This document shows, in pieces, positions 35,686-43,766 of a stretch of 64,000 nt of DNA (positions are counted from its first letter, which is position 1; every line of letters starts with the position of its first letter). Where the stretch lies: NCBI RefSeq assembly GCF_006715725.1, contig NZ_VFNU01000001.1, positions 2,108,001 to 2,172,000 of the forward strand, given 5' to 3'. The translations under genes were made by a program, and so were the position numbers. Under the pieces are notes generated by a model. The model saw nothing but the letters and a program-made list of their open reading frames with translations, had not been told where the DNA came from and searched no databases. Source of the stretch: Nocardioides sp. SLBN-35. Its GTDB lineage: Bacteria; Actinomycetota; Actinomycetes; Propionibacteriales; Nocardioidaceae.

Positions 35686-36744
35686 GTGGCGAGCGCCGGG
35701 ACCCAGGAGGTCCGCTTCTGCCGCACCGACGACGGCGTGCGGATCGCGTGGGCGCGCCACGGATCCGGCCCGCCGCTGCTCATCGTGTCGTGCTGGCTCA
35801 GCCACCTGCAGCACGACTGGCAGAGCCCGGTGTGGCGGCACTTCCTCGACGACCTGGGGGACGTCGCCACCGTCGTCAGGTACGACGAGCGCGGGTTCGG
35901 CCTCTCCGAGTGGGACGTCACCGACTTCTCCCTGCCGCGCCGCCTCGCCGACCTCGAGACGCTGGTCGACGCCGCCGGGCTCGACCGGTTCGCGGTGCTC
36001 GGCATGTCCGGCGGGGCACCGGTCGCGGTCGCCTACGCGCACGCGCACCCCGAGCGGGTCAGCCGGCTGGTGCTCTACGGCGGCATGGCCGGCGGGGGCA
36101 TCCAGCAGGAGGACGAGGCCGCCGAGGAGGCGTTCCGCGCGATGATCCGGGCCGGCTGGGCGCGGCCGGACCCGCTGTTCCGCCGGGTGTTCACCAACGC
36201 CTTCATCCCTGACGCCACCGAGCAGCAGATGGCGTGGATGGACGAGCTGCAGCGCACCTCGACCAACACCGAGAACGCCGTGTGCAGCCGGATCGCCCGC
36301 CACGCCGTCGACGTGCGGGAGCTGCTGCCCGGGATCAGCGCACCCACGCTGGTCCTGCACGCCGAGGGCGACCGGGTCGCACCCGGCTGGGGGCCGCGGC
36401 TCGCGGCCGCGATCCCCGACGCGCGGCTGGTCATGCTCGACTCGCGCAACCACGTGCTGCTCGCGGACGAGCCGGCCTGGCCGGTGTTCCGCCACGAGGT
36501 GGCCGGCTTCCTCGCCGCAGACCGGGTCGTCGTACCCGTCGACCACCTGTCCGCGCGCGAGCGCGAGATCCTGCTGCTGGCCGCCGAGGGCCTCGACAAC
36601 ACTGCGATCGCCGAGCGGCTGACGCTGAGCGTGCGCACCGTCGAGCGGCACTTCCAGAACGTCTACCTCAAGCTCGGCCTGTCCGGGCGTACGGCGCGTG
36701 CCGCCGCGGTCTGCCGGGTCCTCGGGATCGACGCACGGGCCTGA
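35686..36744 (+). CDS. Alpha/beta hydrolase fused to LuxR-type DNA-binding domain
   Basis: 352 residues. Residues ~1-280 are an alpha/beta hydrolase with nucleophile Ser in LGMSGGAPVAVAYAHA, Asp in LHAEGDRVAPGWG and His in DSRNHVLLADEPAW, so the triad looks intact. The last ~65 residues are a LuxR helix-turn-helix (LSAREREILLLAAEGLDNTAIAERLTLSVRTVERH). Such proteins probably use the hydrolase fold as a ligand sensor, possibly hydrolysing the ligand. The next gene, a DsrE-like protein 125 bp downstream on the same strand, is a likely target. The GTG start was chosen for its TACGCT box and because the hydrolase similarity begins there. Confidence 0.85.
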   Translation: MASAGTQEVRFCRTDDGVRIAWARHGSGPPLLIVSCWLSHLQHDWQSPVWRHFLDDLGDVATVVRYDERGFGLSEWDVTDFSLPRRLADLETLVDAAGLDRFAVLGMSGGAPVAVAYAHAHPERVSRLVLYGGMAGGGIQQEDEAAEEAFRAMIRAGWARPDPLFRRVFTNAFIPDATEQQMAWMDELQRTSTNTENAVCSRIARHAVDVRELLPGISAPTLVLHAEGDRVAPGWGPRLAAAIPDARLVMLDSRNHVLLADEPAWPVFRHEVAGFLAADRVVVPVDHLSAREREILLLAAEGLDNTAIAERLTLSVRTVERHFQNVYLKLGLSGRTARAAAVCRVLGIDARA

Positions 36745-36869
36745 CGCGTACGCGTCGGCAGCCACCGCTTCGCCGCGGTTGCGCGTCGGCACCGATGCCC
36801 GCAGGCGCCCCGGATTCCTAGCGTCGGACGCATCGGCGAACACCCGCCGCACCGACGAAGGAGACGACG

Positions 36870-37235
36870 ATGTCGAACAAGGCAGTGGTCAGCCTGGCCA
36901 CCGGGATGGAGGACCCCGAGCGGGTCACCGTGGCGTTCCTGGTCGCGCTCGGCGCGGCCGAGCACGGACGCCCGACGCTGATGTTCCTGACCAAGGAAGC
37001 CGTGCGGCTCGCCGTACCGGGCGTCGCGGTGGGCCGGGCCTGCGAGGGCTGCCCGTCGCTGCCCGAGCTGCTCGAGCGCTACCTCGCGGCCGGCGGGACC
37101 TACCTGGTCTGCCCGCTGTGCTTCAACGCGAAGGCGCTCGACCCGGAGAACCTGGTCAAGGGCGCGGAGATCGGCGGCACCGTCCCGATGTGGGAGTGGA
37201 TCGGCGAGGAGGGCGCGACGTCGTTCAGCTACTGA
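36870..37235 (+). CDS. DsrE/F-like family protein
   Basis: 121 residues. DsrE-like alpha/beta sandwich: MSNKAVVSLATGMEDPERVTVAFLVALGAAEHGRPTLMFLTKEAV, then a Cys-rich turn (GRACEGCPSLPELLERYLAAGG) and LVCPLCFNAKALDP. Three CxxC-like cysteines could carry persulfides or a metal, which is more than in most DsrE proteins. AAGGAG ribosome site 7 nt upstream. It has its own promoter region behind the LuxR fusion gene and overlaps the dehydrogenase 3' end by 7 nt (convergent). Sulfur-relay or redox-sensing role is inference. Confidence 0.75.
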   Translation: MSNKAVVSLATGMEDPERVTVAFLVALGAAEHGRPTLMFLTKEAVRLAVPGVAVGRACEGCPSLPELLERYLAAGGTYLVCPLCFNAKALDPENLVKGAEIGGTVPMWEWIGEEGATSFSY

Positions 37236-38164
37236 GCCGACATCTCGGGGATCGGCGTGCGCAGGGTGCCGTCGGCCAGCCAGGAGTCGAGGTTGGCGAG
37301 CGTCAGCTCGCGCATCGCGGCCCGGGTCACGTGGGTGCCGGACGCGACGTGGGGGAGCAGCACGACGTTGTCGAGGGCGATCAGCTCGGCCGGCACGTTC
37401 GGCTCGTCGGCGTAGACGTCGAGGCCCGCACCACCGAGCCTTCCGTCCTGCAGCGCGGCGACGAGCGCGGGCTCGTCGACGACTGACCCACGGGCGATGT
37501 TGACCAGCACCCCGTCCGGGCCGAGGGCGTCGAGCACCTTCCGGTCGACGAGCGCGTCGGTCGCGGAGCCGCCCGGGACGACCACGACCAGGCTGTCGAC
37601 GGAGGCCGCCAGCTCGACCGGCGAGGCGGCGTACGCGTAGGAGACGTCGGGTACCTGGTGGCGGTTGTGGTAGCTCACCGTGCAGCCGAGGGCCTCGAGC
37701 CGGGTGGCGACCGCTCGCCCGATCCGGCCCAGCCCGATGATGCCGACCCGGCTGCCGGCGACCTGCGCGGTGAGGGGGTACGCGCCGGCCGGCCAGCTCC
37801 CGTCCCGCACGAAGCGGTCGGCGGAGACCACCTCCCGTCGTACGGCGAGCAGCAGCGCGATCGCGGTCTCGGCGACCGCGTCGTCGAGCACCTCCGGGGT
37901 GTTGCTGACCGCGATCCGGCGCGCCAGTGCGACCGGGACGTCGATGTTGTCGTAGCCGACGCCGTGGTTGGCGATCACCCCCAGGTTAGGCAGCGACGCG
38001 ATCAGGTCGCTGCCGACCCGGCCGGTGTTGGTGCACACGATGCCGACCACGTCGCCCGCGCGGGCCGGGAGGTCGGCGGGGTCGACGGCGTCGTACCGCT
38101 CGCCGACGGCGTCGTGCAGCTGCGGGCTGAGCGGGGGGACTCGGAGGATCGTCGGTCGGCTCAC
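37229..38164 (-). CDS. D-isomer-specific 2-hydroxyacid dehydrogenase
   Basis: 311 residues. NAD(P)-binding motif GLGRIGRAVATRLEALG, substrate Arg in VNIARGSVVDE, Glu in DVYADEPNVP and catalytic His in LLPHVASGTH give the complete Arg-Glu-His triad. Members reduce glyoxylate, hydroxypyruvate or other 2-oxoacids. The ATG at 38164 overlaps the stop of the GntR regulator gene (ATGA), and the M24 gene lies upstream of that, so a three-gene minus-strand operon is likely. The true oxoacid probably comes from the catabolic genes on the opposite strand. Confidence 0.9.
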   Translation of the reverse strand: MSRPTILRVPPLSPQLHDAVGERYDAVDPADLPARAGDVVGIVCTNTGRVGSDLIASLPNLGVIANHGVGYDNIDVPVALARRIAVSNTPEVLDDAVAETAIALLLAVRREVVSADRFVRDGSWPAGAYPLTAQVAGSRVGIIGLGRIGRAVATRLEALGCTVSYHNRHQVPDVSYAYAASPVELAASVDSLVVVVPGGSATDALVDRKVLDALGPDGVLVNIARGSVVDEPALVAALQDGRLGGAGLDVYADEPNVPAELIALDNVVLLPHVASGTHVTRAAMRELTLANLDSWLADGTLRTPIPEMSAQ

Positions 38165-38844
38165 CCGTCCAACATAGAGGCCAGCGCCTCGAGGGTCGGA
38201 CGCCGTCCTCGGGCGACGTGGGCGTAGGCGAGGGCGGCCGCGATCTCCTCGTCGCCGTTGCGGATCGCGTCGAGCAGCGCCTCGTGCTCGGCCCCGTGGC
38301 CGTGGTCGCCGCGGAAGGTGGTGAGCCGGAACAGCCAGTGCACGCGGCCCGAGACGACCCGCATCAGCGCCTTGAGCAGGCTGCTGCCCGTCAGCTCGAG
38401 CATGACCTCGTGGAACTGGGAGGTGGCGGCCGCGATGTGCCGCTCGTCGCCGGTGCGGTGGGCGCCGCCGGACCGCTCGAGCGCCTCCTCGAGCAGGGCG
38501 ATGCCGTGCTCGTTGATGTGCCGTGCCGCCAGCCGGGCGACGAGCACCTCCAGCGCCTCGCGGACGTCGAACAGCTCCTCGACGTCCGCGATCGTCAGCT
38601 GCCGCACGGTGGCACCCCGGCGCGGCCGGATCTCGACCAGGCCGTCGAACTCGAGACGCCGCAGCGCCTCGCGGACCGGGACCCGGGAGACGTCGAGCAT
38701 GTCGGCCACGTGGGTCTCGCGGAGCCGCTCACCGGGCGCGACGGCGCCGGACACGATGCGCTCGACGAGGTCGGCGTAGATGCGGTCGACGAGGAGGTCC
38801 TCGGTGAGGTCGTCGTCGCCCTCGGGGTGGTGGATGTCGAGCAT
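38161..38844 (-). CDS. GntR-family regulator, FadR subfamily (FCD domain)
   Basis: 227 residues. The N-terminal winged helix is typical (IYADLVERIVSGAVAPGERLRETHVADMLDVSRVPVREALRRLEFDGLVEI). The C-terminal all-helical FCD domain has the likely metal-binding pattern with His in SQFHEVMLELTG and in AEHEALLDAIRNGD. It is cotranscribed between the M24 gene (3 nt upstream) and the dehydrogenase (overlap). Two GTATAC palindromes in the divergent promoter at 40066-40288 are the expected operator type, so it probably represses both divergent operons. Ligands of this family are usually organic acids. Confidence 0.9.
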   Translation of the reverse strand: MLDIHHPEGDDDLTEDLLVDRIYADLVERIVSGAVAPGERLRETHVADMLDVSRVPVREALRRLEFDGLVEIRPRRGATVRQLTIADVEELFDVREALEVLVARLAARHINEHGIALLEEALERSGGAHRTGDERHIAAATSQFHEVMLELTGSSLLKALMRVVSGRVHWLFRLTTFRGDHGHGAEHEALLDAIRNGDEEIAAALAYAHVARGRRPTLEALASMLDG

Positions 38845-38847
38845 CGC

Positions 38848-40065
38848 CTAGACCACGTTCACCCGGAGGCACAGTGAGTTGAGCTCCTCGACACCCTGCT
38901 CGGTGACGATCACCGTGCCGCCGATGCTCACCCGTGCCCGGTCCAGGCAGGCGTTCGGCTCGAACGCGAAGGCGACACCGGGCTCGATCACGAAGTCGCC
39001 GTCGCGGGGTGTGGTGTGAGGCAGGGGGACGCCGGCCAGTCCGGCCTGCTGGTCCATCCCCACGTGCGTCGCGCCGTTGTAGATGACGGGCGAGACGGTC
39101 TGCACGACCGGTCCCATGTTCCACGCTCCTGCCTCGCGCAGCGGCTGCTCCATGACCTCGCACAGCTCGGCGAAGGTCCCGCCGACGTGGAGGTAGTCGA
39201 CCCCGCGCCGATAGGCCTCGACCGCGACCTCCTCGAGCCGGCGGTGGACGTCGTCCGGCTGCCCGACCGAGATCTCCACCTGCTGCTGTGACTCGAAGCC
39301 ACCGTAGAGGGTGAACAGCTCGGCGCCGTAGACGTCGCCCTTCTCCAGGACCCGGGACCCACCGCCCATCCACGGCCAGTCGGGGCCGGCCCAGCCGAGG
39401 CGTTCCGCGCCGCTGCGCTGGGGGCCGTTGAGCCAGAGCCCGCCGGCGGCGGTGACCGACTGCATGCCGGCAGCGGAGATCTCGGACTCGCGGACACCGG
39501 CTCCGGCGACCTCGATCATCGCCGCGCAGGCGGCCTCGCCGATCGCCGCGGAGTGCCGGATCATCGCCAGCTCGGCCTCGCTGTGGACGAGCATCAGCTG
39601 CTCGAACTCGGCGTGCAGGTCGACGAAGCTCGCCTCGGGCAGCCGGTCCAGGACACGCTGCCAGGTCCCGAACGGGATGGTGCCGGCGACGCTGGCCGGG
39701 GCGCGGCTGCGCAGCCCGACGACGCCGATCGTCGCGGCGGTGAGGCCGAGGTCGGCGAGCACGTCGCCCAGCTGGTGGCCCGGTCGGGTCAGGCGCTGGT
39801 CGGTGACCCAGCGCTCGTAGCGGCTCCCGGGCTCGTCGTACCGGCCGAGCGTGATGTTGCCGGTCGGTACGACGGACACCGGCTCGCCGTGGCGGGGGAG
39901 CACGCAGTAGCTGCGGGTGCCCTCGTTGGTGAGGTACCGGTCGAGCTGGTCGCGGCCCTGTCCCGACACCAGGACGGCGTCGAGGCCGGCTTGGTCCATG
40001 AGGGCGCGGACCGCTGCGTAGCGCCGGTCGCGCTCGGTGGTCGTCAGGGTGGGGAACTCGGTCAT
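38848..40065 (-). CDS. M24 family protein lacking the usual metal ligands (creatinase-like fold)
   Basis: 405 residues. N-terminal creatinase-like domain (ERDRRYAAVRALMDQAGLDAVLVSG) and C-terminal pita-bread domain. In M24 metallopeptidases two Asp residues bind the metals; here the aligned positions are E249 (GDVYGAELFTLYGG) and Q260 (GFESQQQVE). The expected His after the substrate loop is not seen, although FVIEPGVAFAFEPN keeps a Glu. This suggests a metal-independent hydrolase, as creatinase is, rather than an aminopeptidase P. The ATG at 40065 was chosen over one 21 nt upstream because GGAGACC precedes it. First gene of the minus-strand operon. Confidence 0.82.
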   Translation of the reverse strand: MTEFPTLTTTERDRRYAAVRALMDQAGLDAVLVSGQGRDQLDRYLTNEGTRSYCVLPRHGEPVSVVPTGNITLGRYDEPGSRYERWVTDQRLTRPGHQLGDVLADLGLTAATIGVVGLRSRAPASVAGTIPFGTWQRVLDRLPEASFVDLHAEFEQLMLVHSEAELAMIRHSAAIGEAACAAMIEVAGAGVRESEISAAGMQSVTAAGGLWLNGPQRSGAERLGWAGPDWPWMGGGSRVLEKGDVYGAELFTLYGGFESQQQVEISVGQPDDVHRRLEEVAVEAYRRGVDYLHVGGTFAELCEVMEQPLREAGAWNMGPVVQTVSPVIYNGATHVGMDQQAGLAGVPLPHTTPRDGDFVIEPGVAFAFEPNACLDRARVSIGGTVIVTEQGVEELNSLCLRVNVV

Positions 40066-40077
40066 ATCGGTCTCCTC

Positions 40078-40083
40078 GTATAC
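40078..40083. promoter_or_regulatory. GTATAC half of a likely GntR operator, proximal to the M24 gene
   Basis: GTATAC palindrome 12 bp before the M24 start codon, in the context TGGTATACGAG on the minus strand. FadR-subfamily GntR proteins often bind such TNGTNNNACNA-like sites. The position would overlap the ribosome site or transcription start of the M24 operon. Confidence 0.45.
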
Positions 40084-40231
40084 CAAATCATCTGTTAGTG
40101 ATCGCGGGCTCTGAGCCGGTGTGCTGCCCGTCGGCGAGCCAGAATCACCGTAGCAAGGCGGGAATCAATATTTAAGTGCTTAGAAAGTTAGATGAAAGCC
40201 TTGTTTCCATCCGGGCGTATGTGCTGTTCTA

Positions 40232-40239
40232 TGTATACA
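40232..40239. promoter_or_regulatory. TGTATACA palindrome, likely GntR operator of the ABC importer operon
   Basis: Perfect 8 bp palindrome TGTATACA 50 bp before the GTG start of the binding-protein gene, in an AT-rich patch, repeating the GTATAC core found near the M24 start. The pair, 154 bp apart, would allow a single GntR protein to control both divergent operons. Confidence 0.5.
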
Positions 40240-40288
40240 CGCCGGGTGAGTTGGCTCACAGGCGGACACGGACACAAAGGAGCACGGA

Positions 40289-41857
40289 GTGAGAACCTTT
40301 CGGACGAAGAGGGCGCTCGGCCTCGGCCTGGTGGCCCTCGCGCTGGGGACCGCCACCGCCTGTGCTGCCGATCCCAGCGGCTCGGGTGCTGCCGGCGACA
40401 CGACCCTCACCTTCGGCGTCGACGGCACGGTGCCGAACATCGATCCGGTGCTGGCCGACAACAGCACGGTCGACCAGTCGGTGGTGCCGATGTACGAGTC
40501 GCTCGTCGACTACGACCCCGACGGCACCCTCCAGGGGCGCCTGGCCACGGCCTGGACCGTCGCGGACGACGCCCGATCGGTGACCTTCACGCTGCGCGAC
40601 GGCGCGAAGTTCCACGACGGCGCCCCGGTGACCGCCGACGACGTGAAGTACACCTTCGACCGGGCCAAGGCGCTCGGTGTCGGTGTCGCGCAGTTCCTCT
40701 CCGACTACGCGTCGGCCGAGGTGGTCAGCCCGACCGAGGTGAAGATCAACCTCGCCGCGCCGTCCTCGCTGTTCCTGGGCGGGCTCGCGAAGGTCTACGT
40801 CGTCAACTCCGCCCTCGTCGAGAAGAACGCCGGCTCCGACCAGGGCCAGTCGTGGCTCGCGTCCCACGACGCTGGCAGTGGTCCCTACACGCTCGAGGAC
40901 TTCAAGCCGAACCGGCAGATCATCTTCGAGAAGTACGACGACTTCACCGGCGACGCCAACGCCGCCGCCCCCGACAAGATCGTCTACCGGCTGATCCCGG
41001 AGAGCTCGACCCAGCGCGAGGAGATGCTCGCCGGCAACATCGACGTGGCCGACGGCATCGAGCCGCAGGACCTCGCCACGGTGCTCGAGCAGGACCACTT
41101 CACCTCGGTCGAGCTGGCCAAGGCGCAGGGTCTCTACGTCTACTTCAACACCCAGCGGGCGCCGTTCGACGACCCGTCGGTGCGCCTCGGCATCCGCCTC
41201 GCCTACGACTACCAGGCCCACGTCAAGACGATCCTCGGCGGCCACGGCGCCGTGGCGACCGGCGTCGCACCGGCGGTGATGGACTGCCGGCCCGAGATCG
41301 CGCCCTTCGAGCAGGACCTCGACCAGGCCCGCGAGCTCCTCAAGGGCCTGGCCGCGAGCGGCCAGGAGCTGACCCTCGCCTACCAGGCGATCTTCGCCGA
41401 GCAGGCCGACGCCGCGACCGCGCTGCAGTCCACGCTGCGCGACCTCGGGGTCAAGGTGAAGCTCAAGACCGTCGACTACCCGACCTACATCGAGTCCCTC
41501 GGCTCGGTGGGCACGACCCCGGACATGGCGGTCATCTGGGACAACCCGCCGACCCCCGACGTGGGCAGCCTGCTGACCACCCGCTACCACTCGAAGTTCC
41601 GCGACACCTCGACCAACTTCGGGCAGTACGGCAACCCGGCGATCGACAAGCTGCTCGACCAGGCCAACGCCACCGGCGACGCGACCGCGCGGTGCGACCT
41701 CTACAAGCAGGTCGAGCAGGACCTGGTCGACGACTCGGCGTCGATGCCGGTCGCGGACGAGGTGACCACGGTCGTCGTACCGACGACGGTCACGGGTGTC
41801 GAGCTCTATCCCGCGCACACCGGCTACATGCCGCAGACCTACCAGATCGAGGACTGA
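40289..41857 (+). CDS. Family 5 solute-binding lipoprotein of a second peptide/nickel-type ABC importer
   Basis: 522 residues from a GTG with GGAGCACGGA upstream. Signal peptide MRTFRTKRALGLGLVALALG with a lipobox ending ATAC (Cys at residue 25). Family 5 features: LTFGVDGTVPNIDPVLADNS, WTVADDARSVTFTLRDGAKFHDGAPVTADDVKYTFDR, and VRLGIRLAYDYQAHVKTILGG. It begins a six-gene run with two permeases and two ATPases, so the importer is complete. The family also carries glycosides, nickel-chelates and plant compounds, so peptides are not certain; the catabolic genes downstream suggest import of the pathway substrate. Confidence 0.9.
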   Translation: MRTFRTKRALGLGLVALALGTATACAADPSGSGAAGDTTLTFGVDGTVPNIDPVLADNSTVDQSVVPMYESLVDYDPDGTLQGRLATAWTVADDARSVTFTLRDGAKFHDGAPVTADDVKYTFDRAKALGVGVAQFLSDYASAEVVSPTEVKINLAAPSSLFLGGLAKVYVVNSALVEKNAGSDQGQSWLASHDAGSGPYTLEDFKPNRQIIFEKYDDFTGDANAAAPDKIVYRLIPESSTQREEMLAGNIDVADGIEPQDLATVLEQDHFTSVELAKAQGLYVYFNTQRAPFDDPSVRLGIRLAYDYQAHVKTILGGHGAVATGVAPAVMDCRPEIAPFEQDLDQARELLKGLAASGQELTLAYQAIFAEQADAATALQSTLRDLGVKVKLKTVDYPTYIESLGSVGTTPDMAVIWDNPPTPDVGSLLTTRYHSKFRDTSTNFGQYGNPAIDKLLDQANATGDATARCDLYKQVEQDLVDDSASMPVADEVTTVVVPTTVTGVELYPAHTGYMPQTYQIED

Positions 41858-41865
41858 GTCGACCG

Positions 41866-42906
41866 ATGGCACCTTCGCTTCTCGCCCGGTACCTCGCGCG
41901 GCGGCTCGCGCTGCTGGTCACGACGCTGTGGGGAGTCGTCACCATCGTCTTCCTGCTGATCAAGGCGATCCCGGGCGACGAAGCGCAGGCAGCCGCCGGC
42001 GTCACGGCCACCCCCGAGCAGGTGGAGGTCGTGCGCCAGCGGCTGGGCCTGGACGAGTCCGTCCTCCAGCAGTACCTCAACTACCTCGGCCGGCTGCTGC
42101 ACGGCGACCTCGGGACGTCGATCTTCACCTTCCAGCCGGTGCTCGGCGACCTGCAGCAGCTGATCCCCTACACGGTCGAGCTGGTCGGCCTGGCCATGGT
42201 CATCAACCTGACCTGCGGGGTGCCGCTCGGCGTGCTGGCCGCCGCGCGGCACCGCACCCGGACCGACAACTCCGTCCGACTCGCCGCGATCTTCTGCGGC
42301 GCGCTGCCGACCTTCTGGCTGGCGATGATCGCCCAGACCCTGATCGGCCGGAAGCTCGGCGTGGTGCCGATCTCGGGTGTCTCGACCCTCGGCGTCGAGG
42401 TGCCGCGGCGCACCGGCTTCCTCACCGTCGACAGCCTGCTCGCCGGCGACCTGACCGCCTTCTCCGACGCGCTGGCCCACCTGGTGCTGCCGGCCGCGGT
42501 GCTGGCCATCCCGTTCATGTCGTTCGTGATCCGGGTCGTCCGCGGCTCGATGATCACCGCGCTCGAGGCCGACCACGTGACCGCGGCCCGGGCCAAGGGG
42601 GCCAGGGAGCGCACGGTGCTGCTGCAGCACGGCCTGCGCAACGCGATCGCGCCGGTCAGCACCCTGGTCGGCCTGCAGGTCGGCTGGATGATGGGCGGCG
42701 CGGTCATGGTCGAGACGGTCTTCAGCCGCCCCGGGTTCGGCAGCTACCTGACCCAGGCCGTCGCGCAGAAGGACACCTTCGCGGTGATCGGCATGGTGCT
42801 GGTCGTCGGCGTGATCGTCACCTTCGTCGGCCTCCTCGTCGACCTCGTCCAGCTCGCCGCGGACCCGCGCGTCCGCCTCCTCGAGACCCGGAGGGCCTCC
42901 GCATGA
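41866..42906 (+). CDS. ABC transporter permease, DppB type
   Basis: 346 residues. LLARYLARRLALLVTTLWGVVTIVFLLIKAIPGD is the DppB N-terminal pattern, followed by QQYLNYLGRLLHGDLGTSIFTFQ and six membrane segments. The EAA loop is DHVTAARAKGARERTVLLQHGLRNAI. It starts 8 nt after the binding-protein stop and overlaps the DppC-type gene by ATGA. Second channel partner is 42903-43766. Confidence 0.93.
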   Translation: MAPSLLARYLARRLALLVTTLWGVVTIVFLLIKAIPGDEAQAAAGVTATPEQVEVVRQRLGLDESVLQQYLNYLGRLLHGDLGTSIFTFQPVLGDLQQLIPYTVELVGLAMVINLTCGVPLGVLAAARHRTRTDNSVRLAAIFCGALPTFWLAMIAQTLIGRKLGVVPISGVSTLGVEVPRRTGFLTVDSLLAGDLTAFSDALAHLVLPAAVLAIPFMSFVIRVVRGSMITALEADHVTAARAKGARERTVLLQHGLRNAIAPVSTLVGLQVGWMMGGAVMVETVFSRPGFGSYLTQAVAQKDTFAVIGMVLVVGVIVTFVGLLVDLVQLAADPRVRLLETRRASA

Positions 42907-43766
42907 CCACCGCAGCCGCCGCCCACGCCGTGCCACGCGTACGCCGTACCCGTCGCCGGGTGCCGTGGCTCGACCGGATCGCCTACGGCACGGTCGTCGC
43001 CCTGCTGCTGCTGGCGATCCTGGGACCCCTGCTCACGCCGCACGACCCCTACTCGGTCGACCTCGGCCGGGCCCTGCAGGCACCTTCGGGCGACCACCTC
43101 CTCGGCACCGACGGCCTGGGGCGCGACGTGCTGAGCCGGGCCCTCGCGGGTGCCCGCGCGTCCATCCTCGGAGCGTTGCTGGCGGTCGCCGGCGCTGCCC
43201 TGATCGGCATCCTGGTGGCCTCGATCGCCACCATCGGCGGGCGCTGGGTCGACGACGTCGTGATGAGGTTCTGCGACATCACGCTCTCGCTGCCGGTGAT
43301 GGTGATGGCGCTCGGCGTCGCCGTCGCGCTCGGCCCGAGCCTGCGCTCGGCCGTGATCGCGATGGTCGTGGCCTGGTGGCCCGGCTTCGCCCGGATCGCG
43401 CGCGCCGAGATGCGCACGGTGATCACCTCGCCGTACGTCGAGGCGGCCCGCGTCCTCGGCGCCGGCCGGTGGCGGCTGATGCTGCGCCACGTCCTGCCGA
43501 ACTCGCTCGACGGCGTCTACGTGCAGGCCACCCTCGAGATCGGCGGCGCGACGCTGATCATGGCCGGTCTGTCGTTCGTGGGCGCCGGCGCCCAACCGCC
43601 CAGCGCCGAGTGGGGCGCCATGGTCGAGACCGGCTCGCGCTACCTGACCAGCGCCTGGTGGATCTCGGTGGTCCCCGGCCTGCTCATCACGATCACGGCG
43701 CTCGCCTTCGCCCTCAGCGGCGACTCGCTGCGCAACCGCAACCACCCCGACGCGACGCTGGCATGA
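42903..43766 (+). CDS. ABC transporter permease, DppC type
   Basis: 287 residues. After a basic N-terminus come IAYGTVVALLLLAILGPLLTPHDP, the DppC landmark HLLGTDGLGRDVLSRALAGARASILGALLA and the EAA loop SPYVEAARVLGAGRWRLMLRHVLPNSL. It overlaps its neighbours on both sides (ATGA), indicating tight coupling in the importer operon. Confidence 0.93.
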   Translation: MTTAAAAHAVPRVRRTRRRVPWLDRIAYGTVVALLLLAILGPLLTPHDPYSVDLGRALQAPSGDHLLGTDGLGRDVLSRALAGARASILGALLAVAGAALIGILVASIATIGGRWVDDVVMRFCDITLSLPVMVMALGVAVALGPSLRSAVIAMVVAWWPGFARIARAEMRTVITSPYVEAARVLGAGRWRLMLRHVLPNSLDGVYVQATLEIGGATLIMAGLSFVGAGAQPPSAEWGAMVETGSRYLTSAWWISVVPGLLITITALAFALSGDSLRNRNHPDATLA

